A DNA stretch of 9,516 nucleotides from Bacteroidota bacterium (GCA_023400335.1 JAEXFF010000319.1:1-9516); one strand, 5' to 3'; numbered from the stretch's first letter, positions 1-6,154 are shown. Notes: a model not told the origin generated them from the letters alone. Numbers and translations are program-made.

Positions 1-810
1 ATCGTACTCTTTTTCGGAGGATTAAACAAAAACAGTTTTCAGGACAGTGAAGGCCGGGACCGTCAAAATTTATCCCTCCCTTACGGACAAGATACCCTTA
101 TCGCTGCTTTGGCTCAGGCAAATCCCCGTTTAGTAGTTATCCTGATCAGCGAAAATGCCGTTGCCATGCCCTGGGTAGAAACAGTACCGGCAATCGTTCA
201 GGCCTGGTACGGGGGTACTGAAGCAGGAAATGCCATCTCGGCCATACTGACAGGAGAAGTTAATCCCTCGGGAAAATTACCCTTTACCTTTCCTGTCAGG
301 CTTGAAGATAATGCAGCTCATGCCTGCGGAGAATATCCGGGTAACGGAAAAGATGTCGAATACAAAGAAAGTCTGTTCGTAGGATACCGCTATGCAGATA
401 AACAAAAACGGCCTCCCTTATTTTCTTTCGGTCACGGACTCAGCTACACAACCTTCGGATATGGAAAAATGACGGCCGATAAAAAGATTATCCATCCTGA
501 AGAAACCATCACGTTTTCAATAAAAATAAAAAATACGGGCGCACGTGCAGGTTCGGAGATCGTACAACTTTATATCAGCGATAAAAAATCCAGTTTACCA
601 CGCCCGAAGAAAGAATTGAAAGGTTTTCAAAAAGTACACCTGAATCCCGGAGAAGAAAAAACGCTGAGTTTTACCATCGACCAAGAAGCCCTCCGTTTTT
701 ATGACGATATTCAACAAAAGTGGATCACAGAGCCGGGGAAATTCGAAGCCCTGCTAGGAGCTTCTTCCACAGACATTAAAGACCGGCTGACATTTGAATT
801 GAAACATTAA
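1..810 (+). CDS. Glycoside hydrolase family 3 enzyme (beta-glucosidase/xylosidase type), C-terminal part
   Basis: Frame 1 is open from the left edge to the TAA at 808-810, giving the last 269 residues of a longer protein; the N-terminal catalytic barrel with the nucleophile Asp lies outside the window. Residues 1-95 match the GH3 C-terminal alpha/beta sandwich: a SEGRDR motif at the start, a PYGQDTLIAAL helix, VVILISENAVAMPW, then AWYGGTEAGNAISAILTGE and NPSGKLPFTFP. FSFGHGLSYTTF (residues 141-152) is the usual linker signature, and residues 165-265 form the fibronectin type III-like domain (EIVQLYISD, KELKGFQKV, LNPGEEKTLSF). Family members remove terminal beta-linked sugars from oligosaccharides, usually in the periplasm; the exact sugar cannot be read from this part. 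There is an internal TTG at 109, but the matching residues upstream show it is not the true start. The gene is convergent with the small gene to its right, and no strong terminator is visible between them. Confidence 0.93.
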   Translation: MVLFFGGLNKNSFQDSEGRDRQNLSLPYGQDTLIAALAQANPRLVVILISENAVAMPWVETVPAIVQAWYGGTEAGNAISAILTGEVNPSGKLPFTFPVRLEDNAAHACGEYPGNGKDVEYKESLFVGYRYADKQKRPPLFSFGHGLSYTTFGYGKMTADKKIIHPEETITFSIKIKNTGARAGSEIVQLYISDKKSSLPRPKKELKGFQKVHLNPGEEKTLSFTIDQEALRFYDDIQQKWITEPGKFEALLGASSTDIKDRLTFELKH

Positions 811-1049
811 ATGTTTGTAAAATATAATTATAAGGCTGCATAAACCTGAATCAGAAATATACAAAGCTCTATCCTTAAACAAAAAAGAATAAGCCGTTTA
901 AAACAGATAAGAACAGCTGAATTCTATTGTTCGTTTATGTATGTCCCTGATTCGCTGAGGAAATGAACGGTATAAAAAGGGTATTGTCATAAAGAAATTT
1001 TTTAAACATACCATCTCCATTTTTTATATCCTCTATTTTTGCCTTAATC

Positions 1050-1550
1050 TTATTCATCCGGTAATAAAATCCGATCGTCTTTATAAGGATTTTGTTCCAA
1101 TAAAAATACATCGTATGCTTCTTCATTTTTGATTAATCCGTATATATCAAAATGAAAACTAAACAAAATATAATAAATCCAATTCAGCATATCTTTCGAA
1201 AACCGGCAAATAACCCGATTTTCTAAATAACGAATCAGATTTTTTAGAAACCAGCCGTAATTACCACCATCATCTAAAATATTCAATTCCCTGGTAATAA
1301 AAGAATAAATGTATTTTATAGGGATCATACTTTTCCCGTTAATTATACATTCCCGGGTAAGATACTCTAAAGGATAAAGCAAAAGTCTATAGTTCTTATC
1401 CGTATAAGCCACTTCTCTCACCTCTTCCCCTCTCTTCAAAAGATACGTAACTTTCCCTAATTCACTGATAAAGAAAGGATGTTCGGGATCACAAATATCT
1501 ATTGCTCTTACCTGATACCGGTAATAGAACATTAAAATACTCTTTGTCAT
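1050..1550 (-). CDS. Hypothetical protein, 166 residues, orphan
   Basis: I do not recognise this protein. The ATG at 1548-1550 is the first start after an in-frame TGA about 30 bases upstream, and the frame closes with TAA at 1050-1052. The product has no signal peptide or clear membrane span. It is rich in Tyr, Ile, Leu and charged residues, with several aromatic patches (MFYYRYQVRAIDI near the start; NWIYYILFSFHFDIYG around 125-140), suggesting a small soluble globular protein. It is visibly more AT-rich than the GH3 gene and the glycosyltransferase gene, which fits a recently acquired or fast-evolving accessory gene. It stands alone, convergent with the GH3 gene and divergent from the lipoprotein gene. 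A second open frame on the same strand (935-1126) overlaps its end and could be a frameshifted continuation. A real gene is likely because of its length and its plausible promoter, but its function is unknown. Confidence 0.6.
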   Translation of the reverse strand: MTKSILMFYYRYQVRAIDICDPEHPFFISELGKVTYLLKRGEEVREVAYTDKNYRLLLYPLEYLTRECIINGKSMIPIKYIYSFITRELNILDDGGNYGWFLKNLIRYLENRVICRFSKDMLNWIYYILFSFHFDIYGLIKNEEAYDVFLLEQNPYKDDRILLPDE

Positions 1551-1618
1551 AAATAAATTTCGGTTCAGGAAATAAGATCACACACAATCGTATTTCCTCT
1601 ATAATACACAAATCGTAA

Positions 1619-1626
1619 CAAAGCTA
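1619..1626 (-). promoter_or_regulatory. Candidate -7 element for the orphan gene
   Basis: The minus strand reads TAGCTTTG, an exact match to the Bacteroidota -7 consensus TAnnTTTG. It lies about 70 bases upstream of the ATG at 1550. No TTTG is found at the expected 19-base spacing upstream, so support rests on the -7 match alone. Confidence 0.3.
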
Positions 1627-1819
1627 GGGCTTATCTTTTAATATCCTTCCTTCTTTTATCCATTTTCTAAACGGTATATATGTTAAAATACATTTCAATA
1701 GACAAATAAACATTAAAATAATCGTTATCTATTAAATAAACATCTTGTTTCACAGGAAAATATACGGATATGTTAAAGAGATATTTAATTATAAATCCAA
1801 TATTTTAATAAATTATGAC

Positions 1820-1827
1820 TAAATTTG
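1820..1827 (+). promoter_or_regulatory. Candidate -7 element for the lipoprotein gene
   Basis: TAAATTTG matches the Bacteroidota -7 consensus TAnnTTTG exactly. Transcription would begin a few bases downstream, leaving a leader of roughly 85 bases before the ATG at 1918. A -33 TTTG at the usual spacing is missing; the region instead has T-rich sequence. In AT-rich DNA such a match can arise by chance. Confidence 0.33.
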
Positions 1828-1917
1828 TTAGAAACCAACAATCCTAATTTCAATCGATAAAAATCATTCAGTATTATTAAACTTTCTGTATTTCTATATT
1901 ACTTAAACCCAATTACT

Positions 1918-3978
1918 ATGAAAAAAATACTTCTATTCACATTGGCATTCGTATATTGTTTGCTGGCGGGTTCCTGTAAAGACGATGATTCTCCTGCAGA
2001 TTCTCCTTTTACTCCCCAAAATTACCAATTTACAAAAGCGTATGGTATTCTGCATCCTTCTTCTTCCACCGGACAGCCAGAAAGTTTACAACTTATTCTC
2101 TCCAATACCGGCGGTCATTCGATAGAAGACTACACCGGTCCGGGAGAATACCTTTCCCTTTATTTAATTGTGTCAGATGTGTCCGTATCCGATCAGCAAA
2201 TACTGTTTCCTTCAGGCACTTATACCTTATCTGAAGATCCGGCGAAAGCGATGACGGTCTGGAAATCAGCAGCCAGTTTTTTTACTCTTTTGGATGCTTC
2301 CAACTACAAAACGTCTTATACCTTGACAGAGGGATCCGTCAGTATTACCGAAACGGCAGGCAGATATTCGGTAAGCGGTCGTTTTAAGGGATATGAAGCC
2401 CCGGAATTTACGTTTAAATTTGAAGGTATTATATCCTCTTTTTCCCCGGAAACGACCACTCAAATGGAATTGACAGACGCTACTGCCGAATACAATAATC
2501 AATATGCGGACGAAGCAAAGTTTAATTATACCGTTACACTCAGTAATGCAAACGGACAGAAGGTAAATTTTGAAATCACAACTTCCCGTTCCGACTATTT
2601 CACTCATATACCCGACGGAGAATATAATTTCACGAAGACGCCTGATCAGGCAGGAGGCCTGATCCAATCTTCCAATAGTTACTATACCTTAACCCGTGAC
2701 GGTATACCCTATCCGATTGAAGCAGGAAGTATCCGCATTACTTCAGCCACGAACGGTTATTCCGTCAGCGGAACCCTTAGCAATGAACAACAGGAAGAAA
2801 TAAAATTTGAATATTCAGGAAAACTTCCCATAAACTGGGCTTCCCTTTCCTTTACGGACGGAGAGTTATTTATTGACGGACAATGTAACGGCTTAACCTA
2901 TTACGATTATTATTTAATGATTAATCCGGGAGAATTCAAGTCTGCCGGAGAAAAAATGAACCTTTACTTTACTGGTGACATCGACTACTTTTACCAATAT
3001 TTGCCGGTAAGAACAGGGGAATACACGGTTTATACAGGAAAATTACCTTTGTCCCCGGGCCAGGTAATAAATGATCTTGATCTCTCGGATACCGGAGTGA
3101 TTTTCGGCGATCAGGAGGGTAATGAAACCCTGTATGCACTTACAGAAGGTAGTATGAAGGTCACCGCCTCGGAAATGGACGCACAGCAAAACATGACTCT
3201 GGTTTTCAATGCCCAATTCCAAGCACAATCCCAAACAGACAATGAAGTAATGGAAGTATCTGTTTCCTATACAGGACTTCTACATCCGCAGATTGACGGA
3301 TCAGGTTATTGGTACGGCTATCTGGCCCATCCTTATTCAAAACTACAAAATGATCTGAATATGTCTAATTTTGCGGACGCAATATATAAAGATTTCGGTA
3401 CCGGTTATTTTTATTACGAAGGACAACCCAAAAATGCCGGTTATGTACAAATATGGTTTAAAACCCCGGAAGCAGAGTTCGAAGAATGGTACGACGACTC
3501 AACTGATCCCAGCCATTATTTTATGACTATCGGCCTGAATCTGTCAGGAGAACTGCCTGCAGAGGGAATTCCGACAGGTACTTATACCTACGATAAAGAC
3601 TGGACATTCGCACCCGGAACTTTTATGCCCGGCAATAAGATTGAAGGGTATAGTAATAAATCCTATGGTTCGACTATTTTTAACGCTCCTTATACCGTGG
3701 ATATAGCATTCGGTTGTGGTCCTGATAATGAAGGGGGTAAAATCAAAATCGAAAAATCCGGAGAAATATACCAAATTACAGTAGACACTTACGATGACCA
3801 AGGTCCAGCAGCCCGGAAAATCCATGCTTCCTATACCGGCAAAATAATAAGTGAGAGCGAATGGTATGCAAATTCTGCTTCTCTGGGTTATAGGTTACCT
3901 CGGTTGGGATCCGGATCGCCCCTGCTCAAAGGAAATACAGGGAAAACAGGGAAAAAATTCCATTCGAAAACAGAATAA
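1918..3978 (+). CDS. Surface lipoprotein with four diverged beta-rich modules
   Basis: The 686-residue product starts with a lipoprotein signal peptide: two Lys, a hydrophobic stretch, and a lipobox ending LLAGSC with the lipidated Cys at residue 20. The next residues, KDDD, fit the Bacteroidota lipoprotein export signal (Lys followed by acidic residues), so the mature protein is probably on the outer face of the outer membrane. The rest is rich in Tyr, Ser, Thr and Gly and looks all-beta. Four copies of a module of about 120-175 residues can be seen (see the repeat entry). After the last module (around residue 644) a basic tail of about 42 residues, rich in Gly, Ser and Lys, has no counterpart in the other modules. 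I recognise no catalytic motif and no close named family. It has no SusC/SusD partner beside it and seems to be transcribed alone. A binding or adhesin-like role is possible but is inference only. Confidence 0.9.
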   Translation: MKKILLFTLAFVYCLLAGSCKDDDSPADSPFTPQNYQFTKAYGILHPSSSTGQPESLQLILSNTGGHSIEDYTGPGEYLSLYLIVSDVSVSDQQILFPSGTYTLSEDPAKAMTVWKSAASFFTLLDASNYKTSYTLTEGSVSITETAGRYSVSGRFKGYEAPEFTFKFEGIISSFSPETTTQMELTDATAEYNNQYADEAKFNYTVTLSNANGQKVNFEITTSRSDYFTHIPDGEYNFTKTPDQAGGLIQSSNSYYTLTRDGIPYPIEAGSIRITSATNGYSVSGTLSNEQQEEIKFEYSGKLPINWASLSFTDGELFIDGQCNGLTYYDYYLMINPGEFKSAGEKMNLYFTGDIDYFYQYLPVRTGEYTVYTGKLPLSPGQVINDLDLSDTGVIFGDQEGNETLYALTEGSMKVTASEMDAQQNMTLVFNAQFQAQSQTDNEVMEVSVSYTGLLHPQIDGSGYWYGYLAHPYSKLQNDLNMSNFADAIYKDFGTGYFYYEGQPKNAGYVQIWFKTPEAEFEEWYDDSTDPSHYFMTIGLNLSGELPAEGIPTGTYTYDKDWTFAPGTFMPGNKIEGYSNKSYGSTIFNAPYTVDIAFGCGPDNEGGKIKIEKSGEIYQITVDTYDDQGPAARKIHASYTGKIISESEWYANSASLGYRLPRLGSGSPLLKGNTGKTGKKFHSKTE
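2029..3849 (+). repeat. Four-fold protein-level repeat inside the lipoprotein
   Basis: Four modules share the same ordered landmarks, compared here by eye. A P-x-G-x-Y turn occurs as FPSGTYTL (97-104), IPDGEYNF (231-238), VRTGEYTV (364-371) and IPTGTYTY (551-558). A glycine-led strand occurs as LTEGSVSI (136-143), IEAGSIRI (267-274), LTEGSMKV (408-415) and EGGKIKI (605-611). A following strand reads GRYSVSG (148-154) and NGYSVSG (279-285), and is weaker in modules 3 and 4. Each module closes with a strand of F/S-x-Y/F-x-G type: FKFEGII, FEYSGKL, VSYTGLL and ASYTGKI. Module 4 is the longest and carries an insertion before its P-x-G-x-Y turn. The DNA is too diverged to be a recent tandem duplication. 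Confidence 0.7.
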
Positions 3979-3990
3979 AATAGAAAATGC

Positions 3991-4020
3991 AAAAAAACCG
4001 CAGCAAAACTGCGGTTTTTT
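3991..4020. terminator. Bidirectional intrinsic terminator between lipoprotein and tRNA-Leu genes
   Basis: CCGCAG (3998-4003) and CTGCGG (4009-4014) form a perfect 6-bp stem with a 5-base loop. It is flanked by seven A residues on the left (3991-3997) and six T residues on the right (4015-4020), so it gives a U-tract in both directions. It starts 12 bases after the lipoprotein stop and lies 21 bases past the 3' end of the last tRNA-Leu, so it can end both convergent transcripts. Confidence 0.85.
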
Positions 4021-4040
4021 ATCTTTTAACCCTGAAAGTG

Positions 4041-4124
4041 TGCCCGAAACAAGATTTGAACTTGCACGGCCTAACGGCCACTACCCCCTCAAAGTAGCGT
4101 GTCTACCAATTCCACCATCCGGGC
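4041..4124 (-). tRNA. tRNA-Leu (GAG)
   Basis: On the minus strand the acceptor GCCCGGA (4124-4118) pairs with TTCGGGC (4048-4042), followed by discriminator A at 4041. The D-arm reads GTGG...TAGACAC. The anticodon stem CTACT/GGTAG (one G-U pair) encloses the loop TTGAGGG, which puts the anticodon GAG at 4088-4090 and reads leucine CUC/CUU codons. A long variable arm built on GGCC...GGCC marks a class II tRNA, as expected for Leu. The T-loop is TTCAAAT. The 3' CCA is not encoded. It is the second gene of a two-tRNA transcript. Confidence 0.96.
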
Positions 4125-4147
4125 TTCTGATTTGCAATATTCCAATG

Positions 4148-4231
4148 TGCCCAAAACAGGACTCGAACCTGCACATCCGTAAGGACACTAGTCCCTGAAA
4201 CTAGCGCGTCTACCAATTTCGCCATTTGGGC
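4148..4231 (-). tRNA. tRNA-Leu (CAG)
   Basis: On the minus strand the acceptor GCCCAAA pairs with TTTGGGC, followed by discriminator A at 4148. The anticodon stem CTAGT/ACTAG encloses the loop TTCAGGG, giving anticodon CAG at 4195-4197 for leucine CUG codons. A long variable arm and the T-loop TTCGAGT fit a class II tRNA-Leu. No CCA is encoded. It is the promoter-proximal gene, 23 bases before the GAG isoacceptor, and shares the same 84-base length and D-arm pattern, consistent with descent by tandem duplication. Confidence 0.96.
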
Positions 4232-4246
4232 TTTTATTTTGCGATG

Positions 4247-4277
4247 CAAAGATACAAATATTTGCATTAACGCCAAA
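4247..4277 (-). promoter_or_regulatory. Promoter of the tRNA-Leu pair (-33 TTTG, -7 TATCTTTG)
   Basis: On the minus strand TTTG (4277-4274) is followed after exactly 19 bases by TATCTTTG (4254-4247), a full match to the Bacteroidota sigma-ABfr consensus TTTG-N19-TAnnTTTG. Transcription would begin just before the tRNA 5' end at 4231, so the leader is only a few bases. A 7-bp inverted repeat, ATGCAAA/TTTGCAT (4244-4250 and 4261-4267), overlaps the -7 element; it may be a by-product of the consensus itself. Confidence 0.85.
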
Positions 4278-4328
4278 TTTACCCCTACTGAAATTATAAT
4301 TTTTTTAAAAGTTTATTTCACTCAGAAT

Positions 4329-5543
4329 TCAAAAATCTGTAATAATCTCATTGGCAGCATCCAGGACATTATTTTCAAAACTATCCAGATAAATCTGGGT
4401 TGTTTTTTCAGAATCATGTCCCAATCCTTCACTGATAACAGCAATGGGTATTCCGGAACGTTTTGCTATAGAAGCCCAGGAATGGCGTGCAACATAAGTT
4501 GTCAACGGAAAATGAAAATGCAATGTATTTCCAATTAGTTTCAAACGGCGGTTTACTTCCCGGTAAGCATTTTTATATTGATGATATTCGTTTTTTCCGG
4601 GATACTGTATTAAAGGGAAAATATAACTCATCCGGTCGGATAAATCATTGTATTTACAAATGATTTCCCGGGCCTTTTCTGTTATTTTTATATTCAGTTT
4701 CTGCGCTGTTTTCTGGCGGGAATAATACAAACGATCCCCCAAAATATTAGATACCTTCAAAAAAGCAATGTCTTTAAAAGACATGCCCCGCATATAAAAA
4801 CTGAACAAAAAAATATCCCGGGCCAATTCCAAACGGGGAGAAGCAGAAATATTTAACTTTCGGATAGCTGCTATTTCTTCTTTATAAATAGCCCGTTTCA
4901 TGGTTTTTTCTTTCCGGATCGTTATTTTTTTAAAAGGGTAATATTCTTCAGCTACTATTCCATCCCGGATCGCCCGGTTATAAACCGAACGAATGGTACG
5001 AAGGTAAATGGAAACGGTATTCACTTTACACCCTTTTTGCTGCAGGTAAATCTCAAAATTTTTTATAAAACTGTAATTTACTTCTTCAAAGGTAAGATCC
5101 TGTTTTTTATTAAAATGCTGAAGTACCCCCATTGTTCCCCTATAAACATTGGAATTTCCGTTTTTTCCTAATTTTTCCAAAGAATCGGCAATGTCCCGTA
5201 TATAGTCGTATACGTAGACGCCTGAACTAACATGCCGATACGATTTTACTACCTCTTCCAAGGTATACTCCTGCCCCATAACAGTAAAATCCAACAAAAT
5301 TTTTTTGACCTTTAAAACTTCGCTTTCTATATAAAAATTACATTTCTGCCGTTCTATCTCCTCTTCCACAGTTCCCCGTTTTTCATTCAGCAAGGATTTT
5401 TTAAAATTCCAATCTTCCCATTTTACCTTGCGTGCCAGGGGAATAAAACAATGTTTACGTCCCCGTACAAGCTTTATGACAACAGGACATTCACTCCTAA
5501 AATTCATTTTCTGTCTATCCAGCATTACTTTTAATGTTACCAT
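4329..5543 (-). CDS. Tyrosine recombinase / phage-type integrase
   Basis: This 404-residue protein has the build of a Bacteroidota tyrosine recombinase: an N-terminal arm-type region (1-100), a SAM-like core-binding domain (about 105-205) and a catalytic domain (about 215-400). Numbered from the ATG at 5543, visible catalytic residues are Arg252 in FYMRGMSF, Lys278 in SRQKTAQ, Arg353 in TYVARHSWAS, His376 in GLGHDS and the nucleophile Tyr385 in QIYLDSF. The first His of the usual HxxR box is Tyr350, a substitution common in this Bacteroides integrase group. The set is otherwise complete, so an active enzyme is plausible. The ATG at 5543 is preferred over a GTG two codons earlier. The gene is read toward the tRNA-Leu genes, 97 bases away, and is bounded on the other side by tRNA-Gln. 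No excisionase, relaxase, phage gene or cargo is present, so it is either a relic of an integrated element or a stand-alone recombinase acting elsewhere. Confidence 0.93.
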   Translation of the reverse strand: MVTLKVMLDRQKMNFRSECPVVIKLVRGRKHCFIPLARKVKWEDWNFKKSLLNEKRGTVEEEIERQKCNFYIESEVLKVKKILLDFTVMGQEYTLEEVVKSYRHVSSGVYVYDYIRDIADSLEKLGKNGNSNVYRGTMGVLQHFNKKQDLTFEEVNYSFIKNFEIYLQQKGCKVNTVSIYLRTIRSVYNRAIRDGIVAEEYYPFKKITIRKEKTMKRAIYKEEIAAIRKLNISASPRLELARDIFLFSFYMRGMSFKDIAFLKVSNILGDRLYYSRQKTAQKLNIKITEKAREIICKYNDLSDRMSYIFPLIQYPGKNEYHQYKNAYREVNRRLKLIGNTLHFHFPLTTYVARHSWASIAKRSGIPIAVISEGLGHDSEKTTQIYLDSFENNVLDAANEIITDF

Positions 5544-5846
5544 AAACACAATTTTACCAGGTTAAAACTCAAGTGTGACAGGGAAATTATTCTTACATTC
5601 CCTTTATTTCATATCATATAAAACATCCTTCCCCGCATTAAATTTTCTGCCCATTCCTCCCCCGCATACAGCTCACTGTCTACAAAAATAATCATAAAAA
5701 TACATAAGAAATTTTTTCAGGGACGCCACCTCCGGAAAAAACGCTGTCTCTTTACAAAAGCGCAGGATCTGTTAAAGGAAGAAATGCTGAGAAAAGACCT
5801 TATTTTCCTGTCGTACGTATCCCCCGCACACCTAAAAGTATCAAAT
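5544..5846. other. Intergenic region upstream of the integrase
   Basis: About 300 bases lie between the integrase start and the tRNA-Gln terminator. I see no convincing gene, tRNA or long inverted repeat that would mark an invertible segment. The pentad-rich sequence CCCCCGCA occurs near 5669 and again near 5822, too short to call an att duplication. A plus-strand frame stays open from about 5691 into the tRNA-Gln gene but has no supporting start or family resemblance. The region most likely holds the integrase promoter and leader. Confidence 0.5.
5683..5690 (-). promoter_or_regulatory. Candidate -7 element for the integrase gene
   Basis: The minus strand reads TATTTTTG, an exact TAnnTTTG match about 140 bases before the integrase ATG. 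At the 19-base spacing the upstream bases are AATT rather than TTTG, so the -33 element is poor. It would give a leader of about 130 bases. Confidence 0.25.
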
Positions 5847-5870
5847 AAAAAAACCGCTGTATTACAGCGG
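5847..5870 (-). terminator. Intrinsic terminator of tRNA-Gln
   Basis: On the minus strand CCGCTGT (5870-5864) and ACAGCGG (5860-5854) form a perfect 7-bp stem around a 3-base loop, followed directly by seven T residues (5853-5847). It begins 29 bases past the tRNA-Gln 3' end and faces the right way to end that transcript, which isolates it from the integrase gene downstream. Confidence 0.88.
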
Positions 5871-5898
5871 TCCAGAGGAAATTTAACTTACATAAAAG

Positions 5899-5969
5899 TT
5901 GTCCCACCAGGATTCGAACCTGGACTGACAGAACCAAAATCTGCTGTGCTGCCATTACACAATGGGACA
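5899..5969 (-). tRNA. tRNA-Gln (UUG)
   Basis: On the minus strand the acceptor TGTCCCA (5969-5963) pairs with TGGGACA, followed by discriminator A at 5899. The anticodon stem GCAGA/TCTGT encloses the loop TTTTGGT, giving anticodon TTG at 5935-5937 for glutamine CAA (and CAG by wobble). The T-arm is CCAGG/CCTGG with loop TTCGAAT. Length is 71 bases with a short variable loop, and no CCA is encoded. The U1-A72 pair is usual for tRNA-Gln. Confidence 0.96.
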
Positions 5970-5990
5970 ATCATTTTGTCAAAGACGGTG

Positions 5991-6021
5991 CAAATGTAAA
6001 ACTTTTTCCATTTACAGCAAA
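5991..6021 (-). promoter_or_regulatory. Promoter of tRNA-Gln (-33 TTTG, -7 TACATTTG)
   Basis: On the minus strand TTTG (6021-6018) is followed after exactly 19 bases by TACATTTG (5998-5991), a full match to TTTG-N19-TAnnTTTG. The -7 element lies 21 bases before the tRNA 5' end. It has the same geometry as the tRNA-Leu promoter in this window, which supports both calls. Confidence 0.83.
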
Positions 6022-6025
6022 AAAA

Positions 6026-6062
6026 AGCACAAAAATTCAATCAAAATAATTATTTTCGTGCT
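6026..6062. repeat. Inverted repeat in the tRNA-Gln / glycosyltransferase divergent promoter region
   Basis: AGCACAAAAA (6026-6035) and TTTTCGTGCT (6053-6062) are inverted copies matching at 9 of 10 positions, separated by 17 AT-rich bases. It lies between the -33 element of tRNA-Gln and the candidate -7 element of the glycosyltransferase, covering the place where the latter's -33 element should be. It could be a regulator binding site or a weak hairpin; part of the match is a simple A/T run. Confidence 0.4.
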
Positions 6063-6065
6063 TCG

Positions 6066-6073
6066 TAATTTTG
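6066..6073 (+). promoter_or_regulatory. Candidate -7 element for the glycosyltransferase gene
   Basis: TAATTTTG is an exact TAnnTTTG match about 80 bases before the ATG at 6155. No TTTG is found 19 bases upstream, where AAAA is present instead. It is the best promoter match in the short gap between the divergent tRNA-Gln and this gene. Confidence 0.4.
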
Positions 6074-6154
6074 GTATAAAGTTTTCAGGGAAAAACAATA
6101 AACTATTTTATGTAAGGGAAAACAATTTAAATTATAAAAATCAATTTCTTGCAA

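Larger units (their letters stand above)
1551..1917. other. AT-rich divergent intergenic region
   Basis: This 367-bp stretch separates the leftward orphan gene from the rightward lipoprotein gene. It is strongly AT-rich, and I see no convincing open frame, tRNA or strong hairpin in it. It holds a candidate -7 element for each flanking gene (listed separately) and a short direct repeat, AATAAACAT, seen twice around 1705 and 1734. Otherwise it looks like plain promoter and leader DNA. Confidence 0.6.

Noticed and set aside
802..816. Palindrome AAACATT-A-AATGTTT across the GH3 stop codon as a terminator
   Set aside because: It has a single-base centre and weak A-T stem with no U-tract, so it would not form an effective terminator hairpin.
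3851..4198. Plus-strand open frame of 115 codons overlapping the lipoprotein end and both tRNA-Leu genes
   Set aside because: Its right half is the antisense translation of the tRNA genes (PETRFELARPNG, CPKQDSNLH), a well-known false gene pattern.
4244..4267. 7-bp inverted repeat ATGCAAA/TTTGCAT as an operator or recombination site
   Set aside because: One arm is part of the -7 element itself (TTTG followed by CAT) and the other is short AT-rich sequence, so chance explains it.
4239..4538. Plus-strand open frame of 99 codons
   Set aside because: It lies antisense to the integrase catalytic domain and over the tRNA-Leu promoter, with no family resemblance.
5544..5846. Invertible promoter segment next to the integrase
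   Set aside because: I looked for paired inverted repeats flanking this interval and found none beyond a few bases.
4041..5969. Integrated element with att duplications of tRNA-Leu or tRNA-Gln 3' ends
   Set aside because: The 3' ends of the three tRNAs have no second copy between the tRNA genes apart from the genes themselves.
5784..5999. Plus-strand open frame of 71 codons over tRNA-Gln
   Set aside because: It contains VPPGFEPGLTEPKSAV, the typical antisense translation of a tRNA, and crosses the tRNA-Gln terminator.
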